Source: Acidobacteriota bacterium (GTDB taxonomy: Bacteria; Acidobacteriota; Terriglobia; Acidiferrales; UBA7541). Taken from it: a DNA stretch of 64,000 nucleotides. Every line of letters begins with the position of its first letter. Within the stretch, counting starts at the first letter, position 1. Location: the NCBI GenBank assembly GCA_013289825.1, contig JABCZF010000014.1, positions 40,849 to 104,848 of the forward strand, read 5' to 3'. The notes beneath the pieces were generated by a model, which saw only the letters and a program-made list of their open reading frames with translations, had not been told where the DNA came from and made no database searches. Below, piece after piece: positions 41,761 through 50,273 of the stretch. Both the position numbers and the translations under genes were made by a program.

Positions 41761-44415
41761 ATGTCGCTCTGGTCGCGGGTCGGGAATGCGCTTCGTGGTG
41801 ATCGTTTGAATCGCGAGATTGACGAAGAGCTCGAAGCGCACCTGGAAGAAGCGATTGCGCATGGGCGCGATCCCATCGAGGCGCGCAGGGCGTTTGGCTC
41901 GGCGCTGCGGCACCGTGAAAACAGCCGCGATGTTCGGCTGGTGGCGTGGCTTGAATCTTTACGCGCGGACGCGGTATTTGGTTGGCGGCAGCTCAAGAAA
42001 ACGAAAATCACCTCCGCCGCTGCAATTTTTTCGCTGGCTTTAGCGATCGGCGCTTGCACCTGCGCGTTTCGGTTGATTGATGCGCTGCTGCTGCGGCCTT
42101 TGCCGGTGGCGAATCCCGAGCGGCTTTACGATTTGTCCCGGCAGGGTATGGGACCGGAGGGCAAGCCCCAGACATTTGATGGCTGGGCATATCCGGATTT
42201 TCAATTGATGCGAGCCGCGGTAGCGGATCAAGCCGAGTTGTTCGCGGTTTCCTACGCCGAACCCGTGGACTTGACTTACAGCTCGGACGAAGAGATGGAG
42301 AAAGCGTACTTGCAGTACGTTTCCGGTTGGATGTTTCCGACGCTGGGATTGCCGCCGGCTTTGGGGCGGGTGTTTACGGAAAACGACGATTTGAAGCCGG
42401 GCGGGCATCCCTATGCCGTGCTCGCTTACGACTATTGGACGCACCGGTTTGGTCAGGATCCGCATGTGATCGGGCGGACATTTCGGATGGGGAACGAGCT
42501 TTACCAGATTGCGGGTGTTGCCGAGGCGCCGTTTACCGGCACCGAGCCCGGGACCATGGTGGATATTTTTGTTCCGACGATGATGCATCCCGGGGTCACG
42601 CGCAAAGACTGGACCTGGCACAGGACTTTGGCCGTGGTGAAGCCAGGGGCGGCGTTCGAACCCATGGCCCAGAAGCTGACGGCAACTTCGCGAGCTTTCG
42701 AAGAGGAGCGAGCCAAGAGTTTCATGGGAGTGTCAAAGGAAGAGATCGACAGTTTTTTGAACCAGAGGGTTTTGCTCGAGCCGGCGGCCACGGGAGTTTC
42801 CGAACTGCAATCCGAAACGCGACGGCCGCTCGCGGTGCTCGGCGTGCTGGTGGGATTGGTGTTGCTGATCGCTTGTGCAAATGTGGCGAACCTGATGACG
42901 GCGCAAGCTTCCGCGCGAGCGCGCGAAATGGCCGTGCGCGTTTCGATCGGCGGCGGGCGATGGCGTCTAATCCAGTTGGTGCTGGTGCAGAGCGCGTGGC
43001 TCGCGCTGCTGGCGGCGGCCATCGGAGGATTGTTTGCGTGGTGGTCGGGGCCGTTGGTTGTGAGCATGATCAATCCGCCGGACAGTCCGGCGCGGCTGGT
43101 GCTTCCCGCGGATTGGCGAGTTTGGGGTTTCGGTTTGGCGGTGGCGCTTGGCGTGACTTTGCTTTTTGGGTTGGCGCCCGCGCTGCGGGCTTCCTCCGTG
43201 AACCCGGTTAGCGCGCTAAAGGGCGGAGAGGATCCGCATTCGAAACGGCGCTTGATGCATGTCCTGATCGCGGTGCAGGTGGCGTTCTGTTTTCTTGTGC
43301 TTTTCGTCGCGGGGCTTTTCGTCACGACGTTCAAACGCTTGTCCCAGGAGCCTACCGGCTTTTCCGCGAACCGGCTGCTCGTTCTCGATACCGTGGCAAA
43401 GCAGCCTCAGCTGATCGAGTTCTGGGACCAGCTGGCCGACCATCTGCGAGGAGTGCCAGGAGTCGAGATGGTCGCGCTGACGGATGCTCCCCTGCTAGGT
43501 GGCAGCAGTTGGAATAACTTTATATCGGTCAATGGCGCGCCGCCGAACGGGAATCTGGCTTACATGCGAAGTGTTTCGCCGGACTGGCTGGACACCATGA
43601 AGATCCCACTGATCGACGGCAGAGACTTCCGCCCGAGCGACGTGCAACCCGGGTCGGCGATGGTTAACGAAACTTTCGCAAAGACGTATTTCGACGGCGT
43701 CGATCCGGTGGGAAAGACGATGGACCTAAGTTTGGTCGAAGGCCTGCGCTGGCGGTACCAGATCGTGGGTTTGGTAGGAGATGTGCGGTACAAGGATTTG
43801 CGTGAGCCGATCTTGCCCCAGCTCTATGTTCCGTTTGATTCCATTGACGCGAGCGGGGCCGCGGGCAAGAGAGGCGATGGAGTTTTGCTCGTGCGCACGT
43901 CCGGATTGAATGTGCGCGCGCTGGCGGCGGTGCTGCGGCAGGTAGTGCCGCGGGCACGTCCGGAATTTCGCGTGAGCCGCATTCGCACGCAGATGGAAAT
44001 CAATCAGTCGCACACGGTGCGCGAGCGCTTGCTGGCTACCCTGGCGTTGTTCTTCGCGATTGTGGCGCTGTTGCTGGCGGGCGTGGGCCTCTATGGCGTG
44101 CTGCATTACTCCGTGTTGCAGCGGCGGCGCGAAATCGGCATCCGAATCTCGCTGGGCGCGCAGGCCGGGGGCATCGCGCGATTGGTGACGATGGATGTGT
44201 TTGCGATGGTGCTTTTGGGCGCAGTCGCGGGCGTGGGCCTGGGCATGTTGTCGGTGCGATATGTTGAGTCGCTGTTCTACCAGGTGAAGGCCACCGACTT
44301 GCAAATGCTGGCGCTTCCTTCTCTGGCAATTCTTCTGGGAGCGTTCTTAGCGGCGCTGCGGCCGGTGATACAAGCGATTCGAATCGAGCCCGTCTCGATG
44401 CTGCGCGCGGAGTAG
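41761..44415 (+). CDS. ADOP-type ABC permease 4 (tandem copy B)
   Basis: The 884-residue paralogue of the preceding gene, with the same prefix (NREIDEELEAHLEEAIAHGRDPIEARRAFGSALRHRENSRD), two periplasmic domains and two FtsX triplets (GLVLLIACANVANLMTAQASARAREMAVRVSIGGGRWRL; GIRISLGAQAGGIARLV), ending IEPVSMLRAE. The ATG follows TAGGAGG. Upstream in-frame codons overlap the end of the first copy and are ignored. Differences cluster in the two periplasmic domains, as expected if the copies handle different substrates or pair as a heterodimer. No ATPase is adjacent. The transcript probably ends before the MerR gene, but no terminator was clear. Confidence 0.92.
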   Translation: MSLWSRVGNALRGDRLNREIDEELEAHLEEAIAHGRDPIEARRAFGSALRHRENSRDVRLVAWLESLRADAVFGWRQLKKTKITSAAAIFSLALAIGACTCAFRLIDALLLRPLPVANPERLYDLSRQGMGPEGKPQTFDGWAYPDFQLMRAAVADQAELFAVSYAEPVDLTYSSDEEMEKAYLQYVSGWMFPTLGLPPALGRVFTENDDLKPGGHPYAVLAYDYWTHRFGQDPHVIGRTFRMGNELYQIAGVAEAPFTGTEPGTMVDIFVPTMMHPGVTRKDWTWHRTLAVVKPGAAFEPMAQKLTATSRAFEEERAKSFMGVSKEEIDSFLNQRVLLEPAATGVSELQSETRRPLAVLGVLVGLVLLIACANVANLMTAQASARAREMAVRVSIGGGRWRLIQLVLVQSAWLALLAAAIGGLFAWWSGPLVVSMINPPDSPARLVLPADWRVWGFGLAVALGVTLLFGLAPALRASSVNPVSALKGGEDPHSKRRLMHVLIAVQVAFCFLVLFVAGLFVTTFKRLSQEPTGFSANRLLVLDTVAKQPQLIEFWDQLADHLRGVPGVEMVALTDAPLLGGSSWNNFISVNGAPPNGNLAYMRSVSPDWLDTMKIPLIDGRDFRPSDVQPGSAMVNETFAKTYFDGVDPVGKTMDLSLVEGLRWRYQIVGLVGDVRYKDLREPILPQLYVPFDSIDASGAAGKRGDGVLLVRTSGLNVRALAAVLRQVVPRARPEFRVSRIRTQMEINQSHTVRERLLATLALFFAIVALLLAGVGLYGVLHYSVLQRRREIGIRISLGAQAGGIARLVTMDVFAMVLLGAVAGVGLGMLSVRYVESLFYQVKATDLQMLALPSLAILLGAFLAALRPVIQAIRIEPVSMLRAE

Positions 44416-44447
44416 AGGTGCGGAGCTGCTTCGCGGGGCGCAAAAAC

Positions 44448-44479
44448 TTGACCCTATACCTGGGTATAGGGTTCAGAAT
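44448..44479 (+). promoter_or_regulatory. MerR-type promoter/operator 1, upstream of merR
   Basis: TTGACC (44,448-44,453) is followed by a 19-20 base spacer, longer than normal, then TCAGAA or CAGAAT. The spacer is a perfect palindrome of two 10-base arms (first arm ACCCTATACC) with a TG centre, 44,451-44,472. Long spacers underwound by a MerR dimer are the hallmark of MerR-activated promoters. The predicted transcription start falls near the merR ATG, implying a leaderless mRNA. Confidence 0.7.
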
Positions 44480-44485
44480 AATGGC

Positions 44486-44974
44486 ATGCGCATTGGGGAG
44501 TTATCGGCGAAAGCCGGCGTGAATGTTCAGACCATCCGGTTTTACGAGCGGGAGAAGCTGCTGCGAAAACCGCTGAGGACGGCGTCTGGGTACCGCACGT
44601 TCGAAGAGGCCGACCTCGAGCGAGTGTGGTTTATCAAGGACTCGCAACAGTTGGGCTTTTCGCTGAAGGAGATCAAGGAACTTTTGCAGATTCATGAATC
44701 CGCAAAAACGTTTGCGGGCCCTCCGCAGACGAAGTCGAAGGAATGGGAAAAGGCCTTTCGAATCGCCAGGGAACGGCTGGAGTTGATCAACCAGAAGATC
44801 GCATTCCTTACACTTTTGAAGAGGCCGCTTGCGGCTGTTCTTGAGCAACCTGGTAGGGAGAAGGCCATGGTATGCCCTGCTTCGCTGATCGTACGGCCGG
44901 GCGGGAAGCCGGCCGAGGAACACCTCCGGAGTAACAGCCCTGGGGCTTCTCATCCCCGTAAAAAATCCGCTTGA
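44486..44974 (+). CDS. MerR-family regulator with a single cysteine
   Basis: The DNA-binding part is classical: MRIGELSAKAGVNVQTIRFYEREKLLRKP, SGYRTFEEADLERVWFIKDSQQLGFSLKEIKELL. A dimerisation helix follows (about 85-120). The protein resembles mercury MerR in length and in the C-terminal MVCPASLIV, which aligns with the last metal-binding cysteine of MerR. The other two positions are not cysteine, and Cys130 is the only one in the protein. Mercury sensing in the usual trigonal mode is therefore not expected. An identical architecture of operator lies both before this gene and before the export operon that follows, so it should control both. Confidence 0.9.
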   Translation: MRIGELSAKAGVNVQTIRFYEREKLLRKPLRTASGYRTFEEADLERVWFIKDSQQLGFSLKEIKELLQIHESAKTFAGPPQTKSKEWEKAFRIARERLELINQKIAFLTLLKRPLAAVLEQPGREKAMVCPASLIVRPGGKPAEEHLRSNSPGASHPRKKSA

Positions 44975-45002
44975 CTCTATACCTCGGTACAGACTCGACA
45001 CT
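44971..45002 (+). promoter_or_regulatory. MerR-type promoter/operator 2, upstream of the export operon
   Basis: TTGACT (44,971-44,976), about 19-20 bases, then a weak GACACT (44,997-45,002). The spacer has the imperfect palindrome core CTATACCTCGGTACAG, close in form to operator 1. It begins just before the merR stop codon, so the operon should have its own activated promoter. Confidence 0.6.
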
Positions 45003-45016
45003 CCAAGAAAGAACCT

Positions 45017-45058
45017 AGCTGAGACTGGAAAACACGCAGTTCAGAACACTTCTCAGCT
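45017..45058 (+). other. Inverted repeat in the operon leader
   Basis: AGCTGAGA and its exact complement TCTCAGCT are separated by 26 bases in the 5' leader predicted from operator 2, about 50 bases before the first start codon. It may form a leader hairpin; no T-run follows, so it is not a terminator. Confidence 0.3.
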
Positions 45059-45105
45059 GAGTTCCGAGCTTACTCGAACGAATTGATCGAAGGGAGAAAA
45101 CAGGA

Positions 45106-45567
45106 ATGATGCGAAGAATTGCTGTCCTTTTTTTCGCGGTGGCCTTTGCCACGGCGGCTGCGAATCCGCCGGATCTTTCCGGCACGTGGGTATTCAATGC
45201 CGGGAAAAGCAAGAATATCGGGATGATGGCCAGCGCTGAATACACTTCAACGATAACGCAAACGGAGAAAGTGCTGACGGTAAGCGATACCACCGTTTTC
45301 AGCGGACAAAGGCAAACCCACGAGACGCGCTACGACCTGACGGGCGCGACCGTTCCGAACGATTCGCCGATGGGGGATAAGAGCCAGACGAGCAGCCACT
45401 GGTCGGGGAATAAATTGGTGACCAGCTGGGAGTCGGATGGCGCGGTTGCGGGGACGAAAGTGGTTCGGACGGAGACGCGGCATTTGTCCGATGACGGAAA
45501 GACTCTGTTTCTGGAATCGGCGCGGGCTGGCAAGGAGCCCATGGTCATGGTGTTCGATCGGAAGTGA
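45106..45567 (+). CDS. Secreted lipocalin-like small protein, first gene of the export operon
   Basis: A short signal peptide (RRIAVLFFAVAFATAAA) is followed by a compact 130-residue beta-rich domain: PPDLSGTWVFNAGKSKN, TSTITQTEKVLTVSDTT, SSHWSGNKLVTSWES, TKVVRTETRHLSDDGKTLFLESA and EPMVMVFDRK. This matches the widespread 'lipocalin-like DSGTW' type exported proteins. The start ATG has AAGGGAG upstream. The stop overlaps the next start in TGATG, so it is translationally coupled to the adaptor gene. A periplasmic ligand-binding role is plausible but not shown. Confidence 0.7.
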   Translation: MMRRIAVLFFAVAFATAAANPPDLSGTWVFNAGKSKNIGMMASAEYTSTITQTEKVLTVSDTTVFSGQRQTHETRYDLTGATVPNDSPMGDKSQTSSHWSGNKLVTSWESDGAVAGTKVVRTETRHLSDDGKTLFLESARAGKEPMVMVFDRK

Positions 45568-46715
45568 TGGACGTGCACGAGGCCCTACCTTTAGAGGGAA
45601 GGGTGCGCGGCCGCGAGGCTGGCCGAGCGGGGAGACGGGTGTGGCTGGGGCTGATCATCTTGCTCGTGCTGGTCGGAGGCACGGTGGCGGCCTACTGGTT
45701 CCAAAGGCAGCCGCGCGAGGCAGGGAACCGCGCGGATGCTTCCAGGATTTCTCCTGAAATAAGGGAGATCGATTCGACCGTCACAACCAGCGGAACTGTA
45801 CGGCTGAAGACCGGCGCGGAAGTGCGCGTCGGTTCCCAAGTGTCGGGGATTGTGCGGAAGTTGAACGTGACCGTCGGCTCTCATATTCAGAAAGGCGACA
45901 TCATTGCGGAAATTGATCCGCTTCCGTTAGAGGCGCGCGTGGAGCAGGCGCGCACGCAAGCGGCCATGGACGAAGTGGGCGTCGGGAAAGCAGAGCGGGA
46001 CTTGAAGCGCGGGCAGCAGTTGTTCGCGGAGGGAGTTTTGCCAGCGCAACAGAAAGAGGATCTGGAATGGCAGTTGAAAAGTGCCCAGGCCAAGCTGGAG
46101 AAATCGAAGAGCGATCTGGCCGCGGTGGAAATTGATCTGTCGTATGCCGTAATTCGCGCGCCTATTTCGGGAACGGTGGCGTCGGTCTCTACACAAGAAG
46201 GGGAAACCGTAGCGGCGTCGTTCGCAGCGCCGACCTTCGTCACGATCATTGAGGATAACGCGCTGGAACTTGTAGCCATGGTGGACGAGACGGACATCGC
46301 CAGCGTGCAGCCGGGCGACACCGTGAACTTTACCGTGGAGGCCTATCCGTCGCGAGAAATGCCGGCGATCGTGAAGCGCATCGACCCGGTGGCCACGATC
46401 ATTTCGGGCGTGGTGAATTATCCGGTGACGGCGACGATAGAAAGGGATGGACGGCTGCTTAAACCCGATATGACGGCAAATATCACCATTAAGACGGCAG
46501 AGCGCAAAGCCTTGGTTGTGCCGAACGGCGCAATTCTGCGCGACGGAGAGGAGCGCTGCGTTTTTCTGATTCGAGATGGACGGCAGGAGAAGAGGACGGT
46601 GACGATTGGAACGCGCGATGCAGCATTCACCGAGATTAAGAAGGGATTGAGCGCGAGCGACGTGGTGTTGGTCAATCGCGCGGCGGATTCAGAGAGAAAG
46701 GGCGACCAACCATGA
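45567..46715 (+). CDS. MacA/HlyD-family periplasmic adaptor subunit
   Basis: It should bridge the inner-membrane exporter and an outer-membrane channel. One N-terminal helix (RVWLGLIILLVLVGGTVAAYWF) anchors it. The lipoyl-like half-motif is VRVGSQVSGIVRKLNVTVGSHIQKGDIIAEIDPLPL. A helical hairpin follows (VEQARTQAAMDEVGVGKAERDLKRGQQLF, SAQAKLEKSKSDLAAVE), then the second lipoyl half (YAVIRAPISGTVASVSTQEGETVAA). A barrel and a membrane-proximal domain (LVVPNGAILRDGEERCVFLI) complete it. Its stop overlaps the next ATG in ATGA. An in-frame GTG one codon upstream is an alternative start. Substrate specificity is not apparent. Confidence 0.92.
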   Translation: MDVHEALPLEGRVRGREAGRAGRRVWLGLIILLVLVGGTVAAYWFQRQPREAGNRADASRISPEIREIDSTVTTSGTVRLKTGAEVRVGSQVSGIVRKLNVTVGSHIQKGDIIAEIDPLPLEARVEQARTQAAMDEVGVGKAERDLKRGQQLFAEGVLPAQQKEDLEWQLKSAQAKLEKSKSDLAAVEIDLSYAVIRAPISGTVASVSTQEGETVAASFAAPTFVTIIEDNALELVAMVDETDIASVQPGDTVNFTVEAYPSREMPAIVKRIDPVATIISGVVNYPVTATIERDGRLLKPDMTANITIKTAERKALVVPNGAILRDGEERCVFLIRDGRQEKRTVTIGTRDAAFTEIKKGLSASDVVLVNRAADSERKGDQP

Positions 46716-47401
46716 TTGAAGTGAAGCATCTTGCGAAAACCTACCGGCGAGGCGATGGGACCCCGGTTGAGGCATTGAAAGACATTTCGTTTCTTATCGA
46801 GCCAGGGGAGTTTGTGACCATTCGCGGGCCTTCGGGTTCGGGAAAGTCTTCGCTGCTGAATATCGTTGGGTGTCTGGACCAGCCGACTTCCGGGACGTAC
46901 CGGCTGAAAGGAGAGGAGTTGTCGGGGTATTCCGACAGGCAGCTTTCCCGGGTGCGCGCGTGGAAAATTGGGTTTGTGTTTCAGTCGTTCCATTTGATGC
47001 CGCGGACAACGGCCCTGGAAAACGTGGAAATTCCGATGATTTACGGGCCGGGACGCGTCGATCGGAAGAGAGCGATTGCGGCGCTGGAGCGCGTGGGGCT
47101 GGGGAAACGCGCGCTGCACTACGGGACGGAGCTTTCCGGCGGTGAACAACAGCGCGTGGCCATTGCGCGCGCGCTGATCAACGATCCTCCGCTCATTCTC
47201 GCCGATGAGCCCACGGGGAATCTGGATTCGGCGGCGGGAGCGGACGTCATGGGCATGCTGCGTTCTCTGCATCAAGAAGGGCGGACCGTGGTGCTGGTGA
47301 CGCACGACGACGCGGTCGCGGCGTATGCGGAACGCGAGATATTGTTCAAGGACGGAATGCTGGCGTCGGATCGAAAGATAGCCGTGCTCGCGACCGACTG
47401 A
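46712..47401 (+). CDS. MacB/LolD-type ABC ATPase
   Basis: The ATPase subunit of the exporter. Walker A is [10 protein letters not shown]-loop [10 protein letters not shown], signature [15 protein letters not shown], Walker [14 protein letters not shown] and H-loop VLVTHDD. The hallmark PTGNLDS and [16 protein letters not shown] are typical of the MacB/LolD group that serves FtsX-like permeases. The ATG lies in a four-base overlap with the adaptor stop. In MacB itself this domain is fused to the permease; here the subunits are separate, as in the YknXYZ/LolD-like systems. Confidence 0.95.
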   Translation: MIEVKHLAKTYRRGDGTPVEALKDISFLIEPGEFVTIRGPSGSGKSSLLNIVGCLDQPTSGTYRLKGEELSGYSDRQLSRVRAWKIGFVFQSFHLMPRTTALENVEIPMIYGPGRVDRKRAIAALERVGLGKRALHYGTELSGGEQQRVAIARALINDPPLILADEPTGNLDSAAGADVMGMLRSLHQEGRTVVLVTHDDAVAAYAEREILFKDGMLASDRKIAVLATD

Positions 47402-47428
47402 TTTTGGCGGCGGCTTGGAGAATAAACA

Positions 47429-48652
47429 ATGCGAATCAATTCAGGGATCGGAATTGCGTGGCGCAGCATGTCGCGAAACCGGCTGCGGACATTCTTTATG
47501 ATGGCGGGGGTAATGATTGGGATCTGTTCGCTTACGATTCTGGATTCCGTCGGCGAGAACACCAAGCGGGAGACCATGAAGCGCTTCAAGAACATGATCG
47601 GGACATTCGACACGGTCATCATTCGCCCCGGGGCGGGGAAAACGCGAGGCATGGTGTCGCTGACGAATGTTCCTCCCACGCTGAAGTTTGAGGACGCGGC
47701 AGCCATTGCCACGGAACTTCCAGAAGTGAAACAAGTCGCTCTGCTGCAAAACGCTTTCGATATCGATGTGAAATATAAGGACAAGAACGTGAGTCCCGCC
47801 ATCTTTGGCGTATCCGCGAACTGGCTCGACTTGCGCGGAGACCAAGTGGCCGCGGGTGATTTTATAAGCGGGGAGGACATGCAATCCCTTGCGCGAGTGG
47901 CCATTCTCGGCCGAGACGTGCTCTCCGTTCTATTTCCGGAAGGAGACGCCATCGGGAAGGCCATTCGCATCGGCGATGTTCCGTTTGAGGTGAAAGGAGT
48001 GCTGGCGTCCCGAGGCGCGGGGCCGGGCGGAGGAAGTCTCGATAACTTGATCCTCGTTCCGGTGACCACGGCGTCGAAGCGACTGTTCAACCGCGATTTT
48101 CTGACGATGCTGATCGTCGAACTTCGAGATCCGGAAAAAAGCGATGCGGCGGTGGCCAGAATTAGGGCGCTGCTGCGGCAGCGGCACCACATCGCGGCGT
48201 CGGCGCTCGACGATTTCACTCTTACGAGTCCCCAGGCGGTGATGGCCCAAGTGACCGAGATGGGTTCCACGCTCTCGACCATTCTAAAAGGGATTGCCAC
48301 GATCGCGATGTTTATCGGCGGAGCGGTGATCATGAGCTTGATGCTGATCAGCGTGTCCGACAGGAGGAAAGAGATTGGGCTGCGGCGGTCTGTCGGTGCG
48401 AGCCGGCGGGACATCTTGCTGCAATTCATTTTGGAGGCGTCGTTGGTGTCGAGTTTTGGAGGGCTTATCGGAATTGTGCTCGGCTTGGGCGGGACGAATT
48501 TGGTCGCGGGCCTCGAGCACTTGCCGCCGATCTTTGCGTTCCAGGCTTTGGAATCTACGGCCGGGCTTTCCGTGGGACTTGGTTTGGTGTTCGGCATCTA
48601 TCCGGCGTGGAGAGCGGCGCAAGTAGATCCCGTCGAAGCCTTGCGGACCTGA
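47429..48652 (+). CDS. FtsX/MacB-type ABC permease A of the export operon
   Basis: Four transmembrane segments are expected. The first (RTFFMMAGVMIGICSLTILDSVG) is followed by a large MacB-like periplasmic domain (about 50-270). Three C-terminal helices follow: IATIAMFIGGAVIMSLMLISVSDRRKEIGLRRSVGASRRDILLQF, then SSFGGLIGIVLGLGG and LSVGLGLVFGIYPAWRAAQVDPVEAL. The EIGLRRSVGA motif contacts the ATPase. The ATG follows TTGGAGA. It is complete, at 407 aa, and should pair with the next permease as a heterodimer. Confidence 0.93.
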   Translation: MRINSGIGIAWRSMSRNRLRTFFMMAGVMIGICSLTILDSVGENTKRETMKRFKNMIGTFDTVIIRPGAGKTRGMVSLTNVPPTLKFEDAAAIATELPEVKQVALLQNAFDIDVKYKDKNVSPAIFGVSANWLDLRGDQVAAGDFISGEDMQSLARVAILGRDVLSVLFPEGDAIGKAIRIGDVPFEVKGVLASRGAGPGGGSLDNLILVPVTTASKRLFNRDFLTMLIVELRDPEKSDAAVARIRALLRQRHHIAASALDDFTLTSPQAVMAQVTEMGSTLSTILKGIATIAMFIGGAVIMSLMLISVSDRRKEIGLRRSVGASRRDILLQFILEASLVSSFGGLIGIVLGLGGTNLVAGLEHLPPIFAFQALESTAGLSVGLGLVFGIYPAWRAAQVDPVEALRT

Positions 48653-48682
48653 CGCCGGTTGCTCGAGGCTCTCGGAAAATTC

Positions 48683-49915
48683 ATGGGCATCGGCAAGACA
48701 CTTTTCTTGATGGCGGGATCGCTGAGGTTGATCTGGCGATTCCGGTTGCGTTCCGGGCTCATACTTTTGAGCGCCTCGCTGGGAGTCGGCGGAGTTATTT
48801 CTGCGATCAACTACGCGGCGGAAGGGCGGTTGAAAGTTCTGAAGCGCATACAACGGTTAGGGACAAATGTGCTCGTGGTTACTCCGCAGCTGAGCCGCGC
48901 CGTGGGCGGGCGCCGGAAGACGGGAACGCTCGTGACGACGCTCGTCGCAGCGGATTATGCCGAGATATTGCGGGAGATTCCCGAGATCGAGAAATCCTCC
49001 GCGACGGTAACCACCTCTTTTCTGGTCAAGGCGGGAGATCTTTCAAAGAGCAATTGCCTGGTGCTGGGAACCGAACCCGCCTTCGCGCGCATCCGGCACT
49101 GGCAAACCACCGAGGGCGAGTTCTACGGGATGGCGGAAATGAGGCGGTCGGCGCGCGTGGCGGTCCTGGGTTCTGCGGTGAGGCGCGACCTCTTCGGAAG
49201 CGAGTCGCCGATTGGCAAGCGGCTGTTCATAAACCGAGTGCCGTTCGAAGTGATGGGTGTTCTCGAGGAGCGAGGCCAGGGACTGGACGCGGCCAACGAA
49301 GACAATCAGGTTTATGTTCCGTTGAGCACAGCCATGCGCCGCCTGGCAAACGTCGATTATTTCAGCGCGATTCTTTTCGCGGTGACAAGATGGGACGGCA
49401 TGGACGAAACGACGGAAGCGATCCATCGGGTCCTCAGCAAGAGGCATCGCACTCCGGGCCATTTGCCTGAGGACTTTCAGGTGCAAAACCAGAAAGCGCT
49501 GATCGATACCGAGATGGCGTCCTCCTATCGCCTGACATTTCTTGTGCGCTGGGTGGGGTTGAGCGGACTGGTGGTATCGGGTCTAGGCATCCTCGCAATC
49601 TGCTGGATTGCCGTCGGGGAAAGAGTCGTCGAAATAGGAATCCGCAGGGCGCTCGGAGCGACGAAATCGGACATCTTCCTGCAATTTTTGTTTGAGGCCG
49701 TGGTGATCAGCGTCCTGGGATGTTTCGCCGGGCTGATGGCCGGCTGGCGAGGTACGGAAAGCATCGCCGAGCGAGCCGACCTGCCGTTTTTCTTTGATTG
49801 GACAACTGCGGCACTCGTTGCGGGATTTGCGATATTGATGAATCTGGTCTTCGCGCTGATCCCCTCCCGAAGGGCGGCGCTCCTGGATCCCATACGCGCG
49901 CTCAAGTCGGAGTGA
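48683..49915 (+). CDS. FtsX/MacB-type ABC permease B of the export operon
   Basis: A second full permease, 410 residues, with the same layout: helix 1 (RSGLILLSASLGVGGVISAINYA), a MacB-like periplasmic domain, then RWVGLSGLVVSGLGILAICWIAVGERVVEIGIRRALGATKSDIFLQFLFEAVVISVLGCFAGLMAGWRG and a last helix (AALVAGFAILMNLVFALIPSRRAALLDPIRALKSE). It starts 30 bases after permease A; a TTG eight codons earlier is an alternative. Two different permeases with one ATPase suggest a heterodimeric transporter, unlike homodimeric MacB. It is the last gene before the tRNA on the other strand. Confidence 0.9.
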   Translation: MGIGKTLFLMAGSLRLIWRFRLRSGLILLSASLGVGGVISAINYAAEGRLKVLKRIQRLGTNVLVVTPQLSRAVGGRRKTGTLVTTLVAADYAEILREIPEIEKSSATVTTSFLVKAGDLSKSNCLVLGTEPAFARIRHWQTTEGEFYGMAEMRRSARVAVLGSAVRRDLFGSESPIGKRLFINRVPFEVMGVLEERGQGLDAANEDNQVYVPLSTAMRRLANVDYFSAILFAVTRWDGMDETTEAIHRVLSKRHRTPGHLPEDFQVQNQKALIDTEMASSYRLTFLVRWVGLSGLVVSGLGILAICWIAVGERVVEIGIRRALGATKSDIFLQFLFEAVVISVLGCFAGLMAGWRGTESIAERADLPFFFDWTTAALVAGFAILMNLVFALIPSRRAALLDPIRALKSE

Positions 49916-50065
49916 TTTCTTTCCCGAGCCTCTGCCGGAGATCATGGCCGAGGTTTTGAGGAAGGTTGCGGGGAAGGCGAACTTTTGCTCCGGGGGGTCG
50001 CGATGCGCAATTCTGACTATTTCCAGCGGATGGGCCTCGGGCAGCCTTGCAAAAGAGCAACCAGA

Positions 50066-50081
50066 CGCGAACCGGTTCGCG
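50066..50081. repeat. 16-bp perfect palindrome next to tRNA-Leu
   Basis: CGCGAACCGGTTCGCG lies about 17 bases past the 3' end of the tRNA on its strand. Without a T-run directly after it, it may be a weak terminator or RNA processing signal. Confidence 0.35.
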
Positions 50082-50097
50082 ACACGGGATATTTTGA

Positions 50098-50184
50098 TGG
50101 TGCCCGAGAGAGGACTCGAACCTCCACGACCTTGCGATCACTAGCTCCTGAAGCTAGCGCGTCTGCCAGTTCCGCCACTCGGGC
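50098..50184 (-). tRNA. tRNA-Leu (anticodon CAG), encoded CCA
   Basis: Read on the minus strand, the acceptor arm GCCCGAG pairs with CTCGGGC. The D arm has GGCGGAACTGGCAGAC, and the anticodon stem CTAGC / GCTAG holds loop TTCAGGA with anticodon CAG. A long variable arm (TGATCGCAAGGTCG) marks a class II tRNA, and the T arm contains GGTTCGAGTCC. The discriminator A is at 50,101 and CCA (50,100-50,098) is encoded. ORFs drawn across it are artefacts. Confidence 0.97.
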
Positions 50185-50244
50185 ACGAGTGCTGTGGGTG
50201 AAACCCCAGCCAAGCCGGGGTTACAGATCCAACGAGGCTTTTTC

Positions 50245-50273
50245 ATTGTGCCCGCCACTTCCCGCTTTGTCAA
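50245..50273 (-). promoter_or_regulatory. Promoter of tRNA-Leu
   Basis: On the minus strand TTGACA (50,273-50,268, perfect) is followed by 17 bases and CACAAT (50,250-50,245, 4 of 6). Transcription should begin near 50,238, giving a precursor leader of about 54 bases to be trimmed by RNase P. Confidence 0.6.
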
